DNA of 64,000 nt from an uncultured Methylocystaceae bacterium (lineage in GTDB: Bacteria > Pseudomonadota > Alphaproteobacteria > Rhizobiales > Beijerinckiaceae): assembly GCA_937870755.1 (NCBI GenBank), contig CALMZV010000069.1:1-64000 (forward strand). The letters run 5' to 3'. The notes beneath the pieces are model-generated. The model searched no databases. It worked only from the letters and a program-made list of their open reading frames with translations, and had not been told where the DNA came from. Below, in pieces: positions 11,317 through 19,705 of this stretch (within the stretch, counting starts at the first letter, position 1; every line of letters starts with the position of its first letter). The translations under genes and the position numbers were made by a program.

Positions 11317-11742
11317 CGATATCTCCCGCCCTTTCGGCGCCGTCCGGAAAGCTTGCCGCGCCGGCTCGCGTTTGCGTCACGAAACTTGGGGACGTGTAGT
11401 CGCCGGCCGCATGGGGGGTCAAGTCATGTGTCCGCGACATTTAGACGAATGCGGCGCCCGTGCGCGGCCGCGCCGCCGGCGCCGATCGCGCGCCGCAGGC
11501 CCGTTGCGGCGGCGTTAAGGCCCCGTTAACCCGAAAAACCGGGGCCGTTGCATAAATGCAGCATCTCCCGACGCCATCCAGGCCAAGAAAATTCAGCGAT
11601 CTACCGCGGCCTCGCGCGCGCCCGCCGGTTTCGTGGGTTCCGAGGCCGCGGGCGCATACGCGCGATTCGCAGTACAATGATGTAATCGGCCAAACAAATG
11701 CGCCGCGATGAAATGTCGTGCGCCGGCATTCCGGGGGTTCAC
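11317..11742. other. Intergenic region between divergent pckA and outer membrane protein genes
   Basis: This 426-nt gap must hold the promoters of pckA (minus) and the outer membrane protein (plus). It contains a GC hairpin GGCCCCG...CGGGGCC at 11519-11545 without a T-run, and the 14-mer TTGCATAAATGCAG at 11548-11561, which nearly recurs upstream of chvI. I see no convincing coding frame in it. Confidence 0.6.
11548..11561. promoter_or_regulatory. Candidate regulatory 14-mer, copy 1
   Basis: TTGCATAAATGCAG is a partly palindromic AT-rich element in the pckA/outer-membrane-protein gap. It matches 13 of 14 bases of an element at 14360-14373 upstream of chvI. The link to any regulator, for example ChvI, is speculation. 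Confidence 0.3.
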
Positions 11743-13515
11743 ATGAAAGGCATCTGGATGGCGACCGCCGCCGCGGTCGCGGCGCTCGCGCAAGCCTCTT
11801 CCGCTTCGGCGGCCGATCTCGCCGGGCGGCCCGTTCTCAAGAGCGCGCCGCCGGTCTTCGTCTCCGCCTGGACGTTCGAGACGGGGCTTCGCTACTGGTA
11901 CAGCGTCGGCCGCTTCCGCTTCAATCTCGGCGATCCCTTCGTGCCCGGCCAGCTCAATTCCCGGCTCGACTACACCAGCCAGCGGGCGCACGCGGCGGAA
12001 TCGTTCTTCCGGCTGGACCACGCCAGCGGCGTCTTCATCAAGGGTCTGGCGGGCGGCGGGTCGATCGTCGCCGGCAGGATGAACGACGAGGATTTTCCCC
12101 CGGCGGCCGTTCCCTATTCCAACACCCTGCAATCGAGCCGCGACGGCTCGCTGCGCTACGGCGGCGTGGATGTCGGCTACGTGTTCTGGAAACAGCCGAT
12201 GTGGCAGGTGGAGGGCCTGGTCGGCTATCACTACTGGCGCGAGAAATACAACACCTACGGCTGCGCGCAGATCGCGGGCAACGCGGGCATCTGCGGCGTC
12301 GTTCCGCCGTTGTTCGGGCCGATCCCGACCTCGTTCAACAGTCTCGATCAGGACATCCGCGTTCATTCGCTGCGCATCGGCGGCGCGGTGAAGGTGAACG
12401 TGACGCCGCAACTGTCGGTGCGGATGGAGGGCGCCTATCTGCGCAGCTGGTTCGCGGGCAACGATTTCCACAATTTTCGCCCCAACATTCGGGGCGTGAA
12501 CCAGTCCGGCAAGGGAGACGGCTTCCAGCTCGAGGGCCTCGTCTCCTACGAGGTCACGCCGGCGTTCACCATCGGCGCCGGGGCGCGCTGGTGGCGCGCG
12601 GAAACCGCCAACGGCCGGTTCCACTGGGAAAACACGATCATGGGCGCGACGTTCGGCGTGCCGTCGGCGCCGCTGCCGATGGCGCTCAACCGTTACGGCG
12701 TGTTCGTGCAGGCCGCCTACACGTTCGGAAAGACGGCCGGCGAGGCGCCCGGCCCCGTTCCGTTCCTGCCGTTCCTCGGCGCCGGCGCGCCCCGCGACTG
12801 GAGCGGGCTGCATGTCGGCTTCAATCTCGGCCGTGGCTTCGGCGACGGCGGCGGCGCGGTCGACGCGGCCTCCCCCACCGCCGCCACGTTCCAGGCGCTC
12901 GGCCGCCTGCCCATCCAGCAGAAGTACGGAACCTATGGTTTCCTCGCCGGCGGGCAGATCGGCTACGACTGGCAGTTCGGCCGGTTCGTGGCGGGCGCCG
13001 AGGTGGACCTGTCCTATGCGCATATCGCGGGCGGCGACGGACTGTCGGACATCAACACCGGCCTGTTCTTCACCACCCGGCGCCAGAACATCTCGTGGCT
13101 GGGCACGGCGCGCGCGCGGCTCGGCTTCACGCCGTTCGGCTCGACGCTGATCTACGCCACGGGCGGCCTCGCCTTCGGCGGCGTGCAGACGCATTCGGCC
13201 TTCTCGTCGCTGGTCGGCGGCTCCTGCGTCGCCTTCTTCTGTTCTTACGGCGAGACCTCGCGCACGGCGACCGGCTGGACCATCGGCGCCGGCATGGAGA
13301 GAAGCCTGACGCAGAACCTGAGCCTGAAGACCGAGTATCTGTACGTGGATCTCGGCCGGCAGACGACGCCGGTCTTCTCGTTCGGCGGCGCCAATCTGGC
13401 CGGCGTGCCGGTCGACTACGCGACCCGGTCCAACCTGCGCAACCACGTGTTCCGCTCGGGTCTGAATTACAAGTTCGGCTGGGGCGGGCCGGCGCCGGTC
13501 GTGGCGAAATACTGA
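11743..13515 (+). CDS. Outer membrane protein with two successive beta-barrel domains (Omp25-like)
   Basis: Predicted outer membrane protein of 590 residues with a signal peptide (MKGIWMATAAAVAALAQASS, cleavage near ASAADL). The first half (about 35-328) is rich in aromatic, amphipathic strands and ends in YGVFVQAAYTFG, which resembles the C-terminal signal of a barrel. After a Pro-rich linker, a second domain (about 350-590) begins DWSGLHVGFNLGRGFG and ends LNYKFGW, matching the Omp25/opacity-type porin fold of Hyphomicrobiales, including the GGQIGYDWQFGRFVAGAE segment. The frame is continuous, so this is a natural fusion or duplication. The upstream ATG at 11698 would spoil the signal peptide. 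A GC hairpin without a T-run follows at about 13525-13544. Confidence 0.8.
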   Translation: MKGIWMATAAAVAALAQASSASAADLAGRPVLKSAPPVFVSAWTFETGLRYWYSVGRFRFNLGDPFVPGQLNSRLDYTSQRAHAAESFFRLDHASGVFIKGLAGGGSIVAGRMNDEDFPPAAVPYSNTLQSSRDGSLRYGGVDVGYVFWKQPMWQVEGLVGYHYWREKYNTYGCAQIAGNAGICGVVPPLFGPIPTSFNSLDQDIRVHSLRIGGAVKVNVTPQLSVRMEGAYLRSWFAGNDFHNFRPNIRGVNQSGKGDGFQLEGLVSYEVTPAFTIGAGARWWRAETANGRFHWENTIMGATFGVPSAPLPMALNRYGVFVQAAYTFGKTAGEAPGPVPFLPFLGAGAPRDWSGLHVGFNLGRGFGDGGGAVDAASPTAATFQALGRLPIQQKYGTYGFLAGGQIGYDWQFGRFVAGAEVDLSYAHIAGGDGLSDINTGLFFTTRRQNISWLGTARARLGFTPFGSTLIYATGGLAFGGVQTHSAFSSLVGGSCVAFFCSYGETSRTATGWTIGAGMERSLTQNLSLKTEYLYVDLGRQTTPVFSFGGANLAGVPVDYATRSNLRNHVFRSGLNYKFGWGGPAPVVAKY

Positions 13516-13555
13516 ACGGGCCTTCGGCGGGTTTCGGCCCGCCGGCCGAAACGCG

Positions 13556-14311
13556 CTAGCTGCGCCGCGCGTCGGCCGCCAGAGCGACCAGCATGCGGCG
13601 CAGATCGTCGCCGTCGCGCGCCCGCGCCGCGAAGCTCACGCGCGCGGTGCGGTCGCCGGCCGCCAGGTCGATGCCGTCCGGGTCGACGCCCGTGGCCTTC
13701 CAGGCGCCGTCGGGCTGGCCGTCGAGCTTCGTCGCATAGAGTTTCAGAGCGTCCGCGTGGTCGGCGTTCAGATGCGCGAGCGCGCTTTCCTCGATAGCCA
13801 TCAGCGCTTCGGCGCCGGCGCAGTCGGTCAGCGCCTCGGCTGCCGAAAACCCGGCCGCGCGCGCAAAGCCGCCATTGAGGTGGAAGGCGCGCGGGGTCAT
13901 GCGCCAGAACGAGAAATCCGCGAAATCCGCGTAGAGCGCCGATTTGGGATGGCGCGCCAGAAACCGCGCGCGCACGCGCGGGTCGTCGTCGCGGCGCGCC
14001 TCGCCCTGCACGGTCAGCCGCGGATGGGCGAGCGGATCGCCCTTGCCGGTCTGGGCGAGCAGCAGCGAGCAGGTCGCGCGCGCGGCCAGATGGCGGGTGT
14101 GGCCCGCGAGCGTCGACATGAGGAACAGGGGGGCGCCGTCGTGGGCGGTCGCGACATTGACCAGGCTGACGAACGGGGCGTCTGCGTCGTCGAGGGTGGC
14201 GAGCGCGCCGGCGCGGATCGTCCGCAACAGGCGCCGGGCTTCGCCCAGCGCATCGTAGGACGTTGATCCGTTTTCGCTTTTCGGGGGCTCGGGCGCGGGC
14301 TGCTTGTCCAA
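13556..14311 (-). CDS. HugZ-like pyridoxamine 5'-phosphate oxidase-fold protein
   Basis: Split-barrel flavin/haem-binding-type protein; the HugZ branch degrades haem, other members have unknown substrates. The domain starts about YDALGEARRLLRTIRAGALATL and includes a Leu/Met strand LFLMSTLAGHTRHL. The C-terminal part has the DUF2470-like stretch LAHLNADHADALKLYA with the conserved His pair. The frame is open to a TTG at 14380, but that segment overlaps a promoter-like TTGTGC-N18-TTATAT; a TTG at 14311 (MDKQPAPEPP) is a more plausible start. Divergent from chvI. The biological substrate is not certain. Confidence 0.75.
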   Translation of the reverse strand: MDKQPAPEPPKSENGSTSYDALGEARRLLRTIRAGALATLDDADAPFVSLVNVATAHDGAPLFLMSTLAGHTRHLAARATCSLLLAQTGKGDPLAHPRLTVQGEARRDDDPRVRARFLARHPKSALYADFADFSFWRMTPRAFHLNGGFARAAGFSAAEALTDCAGAEALMAIEESALAHLNADHADALKLYATKLDGQPDGAWKATGVDPDGIDLAAGDRTARVSFAARARDGDDLRRMLVALAADARRS

Positions 14312-14359
14312 GGGTCGATTTTCCGGTTCGAGGTCGTATATAAGACGAACGACGCCGCT

Positions 14360-14373
14360 TTGCACAAATGCAG
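14360..14373. promoter_or_regulatory. Candidate regulatory 14-mer, copy 2
   Basis: TTGCACAAATGCAG lies between the divergent HugZ-like gene and chvI, about 150 nt before the chvI start. It differs at one base from the element at 11548-11561. Its function is unknown. Confidence 0.3.
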
Positions 14374-14522
14374 TCGGCAAATCATTGTTCAGTCTGCGTT
14401 CACGCCGTGGGCGACACTATATAGGCGGATGAATGGCGCACGAGCGCCTCAACCGCATCGCGCCAAGCGCCGGCGCCTGTCCGCGTCGAGAGCCTGCCCG
14501 CGAATTCGAGGACGACGTCTTT

Positions 14523-15221
14523 ATGCCCACCATCGCTCTGGTCGACGACGATCGAAACATTCTCACCTCCGTGTCCATCGCGCTCGAAGGGGAAGGCTAT
14601 CGCGTCCAGACCTATACCGACGGGGCGGCCGCGCTCGACGGGCTGAAGACCAACCCGCCCGACCTTGCGATCTTCGACATCAAGATGCCGCGCATGGACG
14701 GGATGGAGCTGCTGCGGCGGCTGCGCCAGAAATCCGATCTGCCCGTCATCTTCCTCACCTCCAAGGACGAGGAGATCGACGAACTGTTCGGCCTCAAGAT
14801 GGGCGCCGACGATTTCATCCGCAAACCGTTTTCGCAACGCCTGCTGGTGGAGCGCGTGAAGGCCATCCTGCGGCGCGCCAATCCGAAGGAAGCCTCCGCG
14901 CAGAAGGAATCGGAGGTGAAGATTCTCGAGCGCGGCGCGCTGCGGATGGATCCCGAACGCCACACCTGTTCGTGGAACGGCGAACAGGTGACGCTGACCG
15001 TCACCGAATTCCTGATCCTGCAGGCGCTCGCGACGCGGCCCGGCGTGGTGAAGAGCCGCAACGCGCTGATGGACGCCGCCTACGACGACCAAGTCTATGT
15101 CGACGACCGCACCATCGACAGTCACATCAAGCGACTGCGCAAGAAATTCAAATCGGTCGACGCCGATTTCGAGATGATCGAGACGCTCTACGGCGTCGGC
15201 TATCGGTTCAAGGAGGCGTGA
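14523..15221 (+). CDS. chvI: Response regulator ChvI (OmpR family)
   Basis: DNA-binding partner of the sensor kinase ChvG; in rhizobia the pair controls envelope, exopolysaccharide and acid-response genes. The receiver domain (about 1-120) starts [14 protein letters not shown] and has phospho-acceptor Asp52 in [10 protein letters not shown] and the switch Lys in LTSKDE. The winged-helix domain (about 135-230) ends [20 protein letters not shown]. The frame extends upstream to 14433, but the internal ATG at 14523 fits the family N-terminus. chvG starts 10 nt downstream. Confidence 0.95.
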   Translation: MPTIALVDDDRNILTSVSIALEGEGYRVQTYTDGAAALDGLKTNPPDLAIFDIKMPRMDGMELLRRLRQKSDLPVIFLTSKDEEIDELFGLKMGADDFIRKPFSQRLLVERVKAILRRANPKEASAQKESEVKILERGALRMDPERHTCSWNGEQVTLTVTEFLILQALATRPGVVKSRNALMDAAYDDQVYVDDRTIDSHIKRLRKKFKSVDADFEMIETLYGVGYRFKEA

Positions 15222-15231
15222 CCCGGACGCC

Positions 15232-16998
15232 ATGAGCGTGGAGGCCCACAGCGAAACGGCCGGACCACGGCCGATGCGCCGGCTGAAACGGCTCGTGCGG
15301 CTGCGCCAGATGTGGCGCGGGCTGGCGGCGCGGTTTTCCTCCTCGCTCACGCGGCGCATCATCGTCATCAACATGGCTGGGCTGATCGTCCTGCTGATCG
15401 GCTTTCTGTATCTCAACCAGTTTCGCGCCGGCCTGATCGACGCGCGCATCCAGAGCCTGCAGACGCAGGGCGAGATCATCGCCGCCGCCATCGCCGCCTC
15501 CGCGACGGTGGAGACGGACGCCATCGCCATCGATCCGGAAAAACTGCTGCAGCTCGCGCCCGGCCAGAGCACCGGCGCCAGCGACGAATCCTCGCCCAGC
15601 CTCGAGTTCTCCATCAATCCCGAACGCGTCGGCCCGCTGCTGCACCGGCTCGTCTCGCCGACGCGCACACGCGCGCGCGTCTACGACCGCGACGGCTACC
15701 TGCTCCTGGACTCGCGCTCGCTCACGAGCCGGTCCACCATCCTGCGCTCGGAACTGCCGGCGACGCGCGACGACAAGGGCTCGACGCTGCAACGCTGGTG
15801 GCAGGCCGCCACAGGCTGGCTGTTGCGGGCCGACCTGCCGCTCTACGAGGACATCGGCGCGGCCAACGGGCAGACCTATCGCGAGGTCACGCGCGCGCTC
15901 TCGGGCGGGGAGGAAGCGGTGGTGCGCGTCAATCGCGCGGGCGAGACGGTCGTGTCGGTCGGCGTGCCGATCCAGCGGTTTCGCGCGGTGCGCGGCGCGC
16001 TTCTGCTGTCGACCGAAGGCGGCGACATCGACGCCATCATCGCCTCCGAACGGCTGGGCCTGATCCGCATCTTCCTGGTCTCGGCGAGCGTGATGCTGCT
16101 CTTGTCGCTGTTGTTCGCCGGCGCGATCGCGGGACCGATCCGGCGGCTGGCGGAAGCGGCCGAACGCGTGCGTCGCAGCGGCGCGGGGCGTGCGGAAATT
16201 CCGGATTTCTCGGACCGGTCGGACGAGATCGGCCATCTCTCCGGCGCGCTGCGCGACATGACGCGCGCGCTCTACAACCGAATCGAGGCGATCGAGAGTT
16301 TCGCGGCCGACGTGGCGCACGAACTGAAGAACCCCCTCACCTCGCTGCGCAGCGCGGTCGAAACGCTGCCGATCGCGAAAACCGACGAGTCGCGCGCGCG
16401 CCTGCTCGACGTCATCCAGCACGACGTGCGCCGGCTCGACCGGCTGATCAGCGACATTTCCGACGCCTCGCGGCTCGATGCGGAGCTGGCGCGCGTCGAC
16501 ATGACGACCATCGATCTCGGCGACATCGTGGAAGGCGTGGTGCGGATCGCGGCCAGCGTCGACCGCGGCGACGGCGTGTCGGTGGCGTTCGAGCGCAGGA
16601 TGCGGGGGCCGGCGCGCGCGCTCGGCCACGAATCGCGCATCGGCCAGGTGCTCAACAATCTCATCGACAACGCGCGCTCGTTCTCGCGCGCGGGATCGAG
16701 CGTGCGCGTGTCGATCCGCCCACTGCGCGAGGATCGCGGCGAACGCTCGCGCGAGGGCTATGCGATCGAGGTCGACGACGACGGTCCCGGCATTCCCGAA
16801 CATGCGCTGGAGCGCATTTTCGAGCGGTTCTACACCGACCGGCCGGACCAGGGATTCGGACAGAATTCCGGGCTGGGCCTGTCGATCTCGCGCCAGATCG
16901 TGGAGGCGCATGGCGGGCGCATCGTCGCCGCCAATCGCACAAACCACGCCGGCGAGGTCGAGGGCGCGCGTTTCACCGTCTGGCTGCCCGCCGCATGA
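15232..16998 (+). CDS. chvG: Sensor histidine kinase ChvG
   Basis: Inner-membrane kinase that phosphorylates ChvI. The 588-residue protein has a first membrane segment at about 42-64 (IIVINMAGLIVLLIGFLYL), a periplasmic sensor region of about 210 residues, a second membrane segment at about 278-300, HAMP, then HisKA with the phospho-acceptor in DVAHELKNPLTS (His363). The ATPase domain has N-box NNLIDNARSF, DDDGPGIP and GLGLSISRQI. In S. meliloti the periplasmic partner ExoR inhibits this kinase; no exoR is in the window. The stop overlaps the hprK start (ATGA). Confidence 0.95.
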   Translation: MSVEAHSETAGPRPMRRLKRLVRLRQMWRGLAARFSSSLTRRIIVINMAGLIVLLIGFLYLNQFRAGLIDARIQSLQTQGEIIAAAIAASATVETDAIAIDPEKLLQLAPGQSTGASDESSPSLEFSINPERVGPLLHRLVSPTRTRARVYDRDGYLLLDSRSLTSRSTILRSELPATRDDKGSTLQRWWQAATGWLLRADLPLYEDIGAANGQTYREVTRALSGGEEAVVRVNRAGETVVSVGVPIQRFRAVRGALLLSTEGGDIDAIIASERLGLIRIFLVSASVMLLLSLLFAGAIAGPIRRLAEAAERVRRSGAGRAEIPDFSDRSDEIGHLSGALRDMTRALYNRIEAIESFAADVAHELKNPLTSLRSAVETLPIAKTDESRARLLDVIQHDVRRLDRLISDISDASRLDAELARVDMTTIDLGDIVEGVVRIAASVDRGDGVSVAFERRMRGPARALGHESRIGQVLNNLIDNARSFSRAGSSVRVSIRPLREDRGERSREGYAIEVDDDGPGIPEHALERIFERFYTDRPDQGFGQNSGLGLSISRQIVEAHGGRIVAANRTNHAGEVEGARFTVWLPAA

Positions 16999-17459
16999 AC
17001 GGGGCGCGCCAGACGCTGCACGCGACGGTCCTCGTCGTCGGCGATGCGGGCGTTCTGCTGCGCGGGCGTTCGGGCGCGGGCAAGAGCGCGCTCGCGCTCG
17101 AACTGATCGCGCGCGCGCCCCTGGAGGGCGCCTTCGCCCGCCTCGTGGGCGACGACCGGGTGATCGTGACGGAGGCCGGCGGGCGCATCGTCGCCCAGGC
17201 GCATCCGGCGCTCGGCGGGCTCGTCGAACAACGTTTCCTCGGTCTGGCGCAGGTCGGCCACGAAGACCGCGCCGTCATACGGTTGGTCGTCGATCTGGTC
17301 GACCGCGACCTGCGGCGCGACGCCCCGCCGCGCGCCCCGCGGCCGGACGACGCGGTCGCCGAGATCGCCGGCGTCCGTCTGCCGCGCATGACCGCGCCGA
17401 TCGGCGACGCCGGCGCCGTTCGCCTCATCATGGGGCGTCTTCAACAATTGTCAGCGTAA
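16995..17459 (+). CDS. hprK: HPr kinase/phosphorylase, short alphaproteobacterial form
   Basis: Phosphorylates (and usually dephosphorylates) a serine of HPr. At 154 residues it is the short form lacking the N-terminal domain, as is normal in alphaproteobacteria. The Walker A is GRSGAGKSA (about 24-32), followed by LVGDDRVIV. The start overlaps the chvG stop by 4 nt, which suggests coupled translation and links envelope signalling to PTS control. The HPr encoded 0.6 kb downstream has the expected target serine. Confidence 0.93.
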   Translation: MNGARQTLHATVLVVGDAGVLLRGRSGAGKSALALELIARAPLEGAFARLVGDDRVIVTEAGGRIVAQAHPALGGLVEQRFLGLAQVGHEDRAVIRLVVDLVDRDLRRDAPPRAPRPDDAVAEIAGVRLPRMTAPIGDAGAVRLIMGRLQQLSA

Positions 17460-17651
17460 ACGGGGAGAAACTGCGCATTTCGCTTGCCAAGCGCGCCGCG
17501 ACGCACAAAATGGCCGACCACGCGCGCGGTTCGTCCCGGCCGACCGTTCGCGCATCGCGGGAAGGATCGTGATCTCCATTTCGTCCAAAGCGCCGCTTTC
17601 GCTTTCCGGAACGGGCGCTTGGCCCGTGGCGCGCCAGAGCGGTGGCGCGCG

Positions 17652-18053
17652 ATGATCGGCATGGTGCTGGTGACGCACGGCGAACTCGCCACGCAGTTTC
17701 GCGCCGCGCTGGAACATGTCGTCGGTCCCCAGAAACAGCTGGAGACCATCGCCATCGGCCCAGAGGACGATATGGAGCGCCGGCGCCGCGACATCATGGA
17801 CGCGGTCGCGGCCGCCGACAGCGGGGACGGCGTCGTGCTTCTGACCGACATGTTCGGCGGCACGCCCTCCAATCTGGCGATCTCGGTGATGAACGGGGGC
17901 CGCGTGGAAGTGGTGGCCGGCATGAACCTGCCCATGCTGATCAAGCTCGCCTCGGTGCGCGACGGCGCCAGCCTGGAAGCGGCGGCGACGCAGGCGCAGG
18001 ATGCGGGCCGCAAATACATCCAGATCGCCAGCCGCGTACTGAGCGGGAAATAG
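17652..18053 (+). CDS. PTS system mannose-type EIIA component
   Basis: Soluble phospho-carrier of 133 residues. It starts MIGMVLVTHGELA, with the phosphorylatable His9 in VTHG. The core segments GVVLLTDMFGGTPSNLA and GMNLPMLIKLAS are typical of the mannose/sorbose EIIA fold. No EIIB, EIIC or EI gene is present in the window, so this EIIA probably has a regulatory role. A longer open frame begins at 17484, but it lacks homology upstream of base 17652. HPr starts 2 nt after its stop. Confidence 0.92.
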   Translation: MIGMVLVTHGELATQFRAALEHVVGPQKQLETIAIGPEDDMERRRRDIMDAVAAADSGDGVVLLTDMFGGTPSNLAISVMNGGRVEVVAGMNLPMLIKLASVRDGASLEAAATQAQDAGRKYIQIASRVLSGK

Positions 18054-18055
18054 CC

Positions 18056-18382
18056 ATGCAGGACGCCGGTTTCGACGACGACTGCCCCGGCCCGCCGCCG
18101 CCGCCCGAAGGCGCCGTGGTGCGCGACATGCTCATCGTCAACAAGAAGGGCCTGCACGCCCGCGCGACCGCCAAATTCGTTCAATGCGTCGAGAGTTTCG
18201 ATTGCGACATCACCGTCACGCGCTGCGGCGAGACGGTCGGCGGCGCCTCCATCATGGGCATCCTCACGCTGGGCGCCGGCATCGGCACGACCATCACGGT
18301 GGCGGCCGTCGGGCCGCAGGCCGACGCTGCGATCGAGAAGATCGCCGCGCTCGTCGCCAACCGATTCGGCGAAGAGGAATGA
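18056..18382 (+). CDS. Phosphocarrier protein HPr (NPr-like)
   Basis: Phosphate carrier of the PTS or nitrogen PTS. It has an unusual Pro-rich N-terminal extension (about residues 1-22, including PGPPPPPEG) before the HPr domain. His34 in KKGLHARATAKF is the phospho-acceptor for EI. The HprK target is in GGASIMGILTL (Ser65). A shorter start at the internal Met before LIVNKKGLH is possible. It stands 2 nt after the EIIA gene, so EIIA and HPr are made from one message. Confidence 0.92.
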   Translation: MQDAGFDDDCPGPPPPPEGAVVRDMLIVNKKGLHARATAKFVQCVESFDCDITVTRCGETVGGASIMGILTLGAGIGTTITVAAVGPQADAAIEKIAALVANRFGEEE

Positions 18383-18458
18383 TCGCGCGGCGCGGTATGC
18401 CTTTCGCCCGGTAAGCGCCTGGCCGGACGAATCCCGGATGCATGTAAGACTAACGCAA

Positions 18459-18490
18459 CTTTTGGTTGGCATTTTCGCCAAAAGGACAAT
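18459..18490 (+). promoter_or_regulatory. Candidate promoter with overlapping inverted repeat before the FIST operon
   Basis: TTGGTT (18462-18467), a 17-nt spacer and GACAAT (18485-18490) form a weak sigma-70-like promoter. An inverted repeat CTTTTGG...CCAAAAG (18459-18465 and 18478-18484) overlaps it and could be an operator. This is pattern evidence only. Confidence 0.35.
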
Positions 18491-18562
18491 CTGTGCGTGC
18501 ATCGACCTCGGGCCTTCGAAGCCCGCCGCGTGTCGGATCGCCACAGTCGCGGGGGTCGGGAC

Positions 18563-19702
18563 ATGCGGGCGCAGCACGCTGTGTGGCGGGAACAGACGGG
18601 TTGGGCGGGCGCGGGCGAGGCGCTCGACGAGGCGCAGGTGGCGCTGGCGTTCGGCGCGCGCGCGGCGCTCGCGGACAGCGCGCTCATCGACGATCTGAAA
18701 GCGCGGTATCCGCGCGCCCACATCCTGGGCTGCTCGACCGGCGGCCAGATCATCGGCGACGACGTGAGCGATGTCGGCGCCGCGTGTCTGGCGCTCGCCT
18801 TCGATCGCACGGATGTGGCGGTGGCGGACGCGCATGTGGAAGACCGCACGCAATCGTTCGCGGCCGGCCGCGACGTGGGCGTGGCGCTGGCGCGGCCGGA
18901 CCTGCGCGCCTTGTTCGTGCTGTCGGACGGTCTGTCCGTCAACGGCAGCGAACTGGTCGCGGGGCTGCGCGCGGGCGCGGGAGAGACCGTCACGATCACC
19001 GGCGGGCTCGCCGGCGACGGCGCCGATTTCGGCGCGACGCTCGTTCATGCGCGCGGCCGCACGCGACAGAACGCGGTCGCCGCCGTCGGGTTCTACGGCG
19101 ACGCGCTGATGGTCGGCCACGGCAGCGTCGGCGGCTGGTCCTCGTTCGGTCCGCGGCGCGCGATCACCCGCTCGCAGGGGCCCGTGCTGTATCAACTCGA
19201 CGGCAAGCCCGCGCTCGATCTCTACAAGGCCTATCTCGGCGAGGAAGCCGAAGGGTTGCCGGGCTCCGGCCTGCTCTATCCGCTGCGCATCTCCAATCCG
19301 GCCGATCCGCGACAGGCGATCGTGCGCACGATTCTGTCCATCGACGAAGCCAGCGGCAGCATGACGTTCGCCGGCGACATGCCGCAGGGCTGGTCCGCTC
19401 AGCTGATGCGCGGCGATTTCGACCGGTTGGCGGCCGCCGCCGAGGATGCGGCCGCCAACGCGATGGCCCCGCTCGCCGCGCTCTCCTCGCAGAAGGCGGC
19501 GGTGATGATCAGTTGCATCGGGCGGCGCATCGCGATGGGCGAATGCATCGTGGATGAAATCCACGCCGCGCGCCGCGCCATCGGAACGGCCGCCTGCACG
19601 GGCTTCTATTCGTATGGCGAAATTTCGCCGCACGAAGCGACCGGTATGTGCGAACTGCACAACCAGACCATGACGGTCACGACCTTCGCGGAAAGGGCGT
19701 AG
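18563..19702 (+). CDS. FIST domain sensor protein
   Basis: Cytoplasmic protein of 379 residues with an N-terminal FIST domain (including HILGCSTGGQIIGDDV and LFVLSDGLSVNGSELVAGL) and a FIST_C domain (LYPLRISNPADPRQAIVRTI, then GFYSYGEISP and HNQTMTV near the end). FIST domains are thought to bind small ligands such as amino acids and usually sit beside signalling enzymes. The ATG at 18563 is preceded by a GGGGG-rich site; an upstream ATG at 18497 is also in frame. The next gene starts 3 nt after the stop and encodes a GGDEF-EAL protein, so ligand sensing is probably relayed to cyclic di-GMP. Confidence 0.88.
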   Translation: MRAQHAVWREQTGWAGAGEALDEAQVALAFGARAALADSALIDDLKARYPRAHILGCSTGGQIIGDDVSDVGAACLALAFDRTDVAVADAHVEDRTQSFAAGRDVGVALARPDLRALFVLSDGLSVNGSELVAGLRAGAGETVTITGGLAGDGADFGATLVHARGRTRQNAVAAVGFYGDALMVGHGSVGGWSSFGPRRAITRSQGPVLYQLDGKPALDLYKAYLGEEAEGLPGSGLLYPLRISNPADPRQAIVRTILSIDEASGSMTFAGDMPQGWSAQLMRGDFDRLAAAAEDAAANAMAPLAALSSQKAAVMISCIGRRIAMGECIVDEIHAARRAIGTAACTGFYSYGEISPHEATGMCELHNQTMTVTTFAERA

Positions 19703-19705
19703 CGC

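Noticed and set aside
13525..13544. Terminator after the two-barrel outer membrane protein
   Set aside because: The GC stem has no T-run on either strand, so intrinsic termination is not supported.
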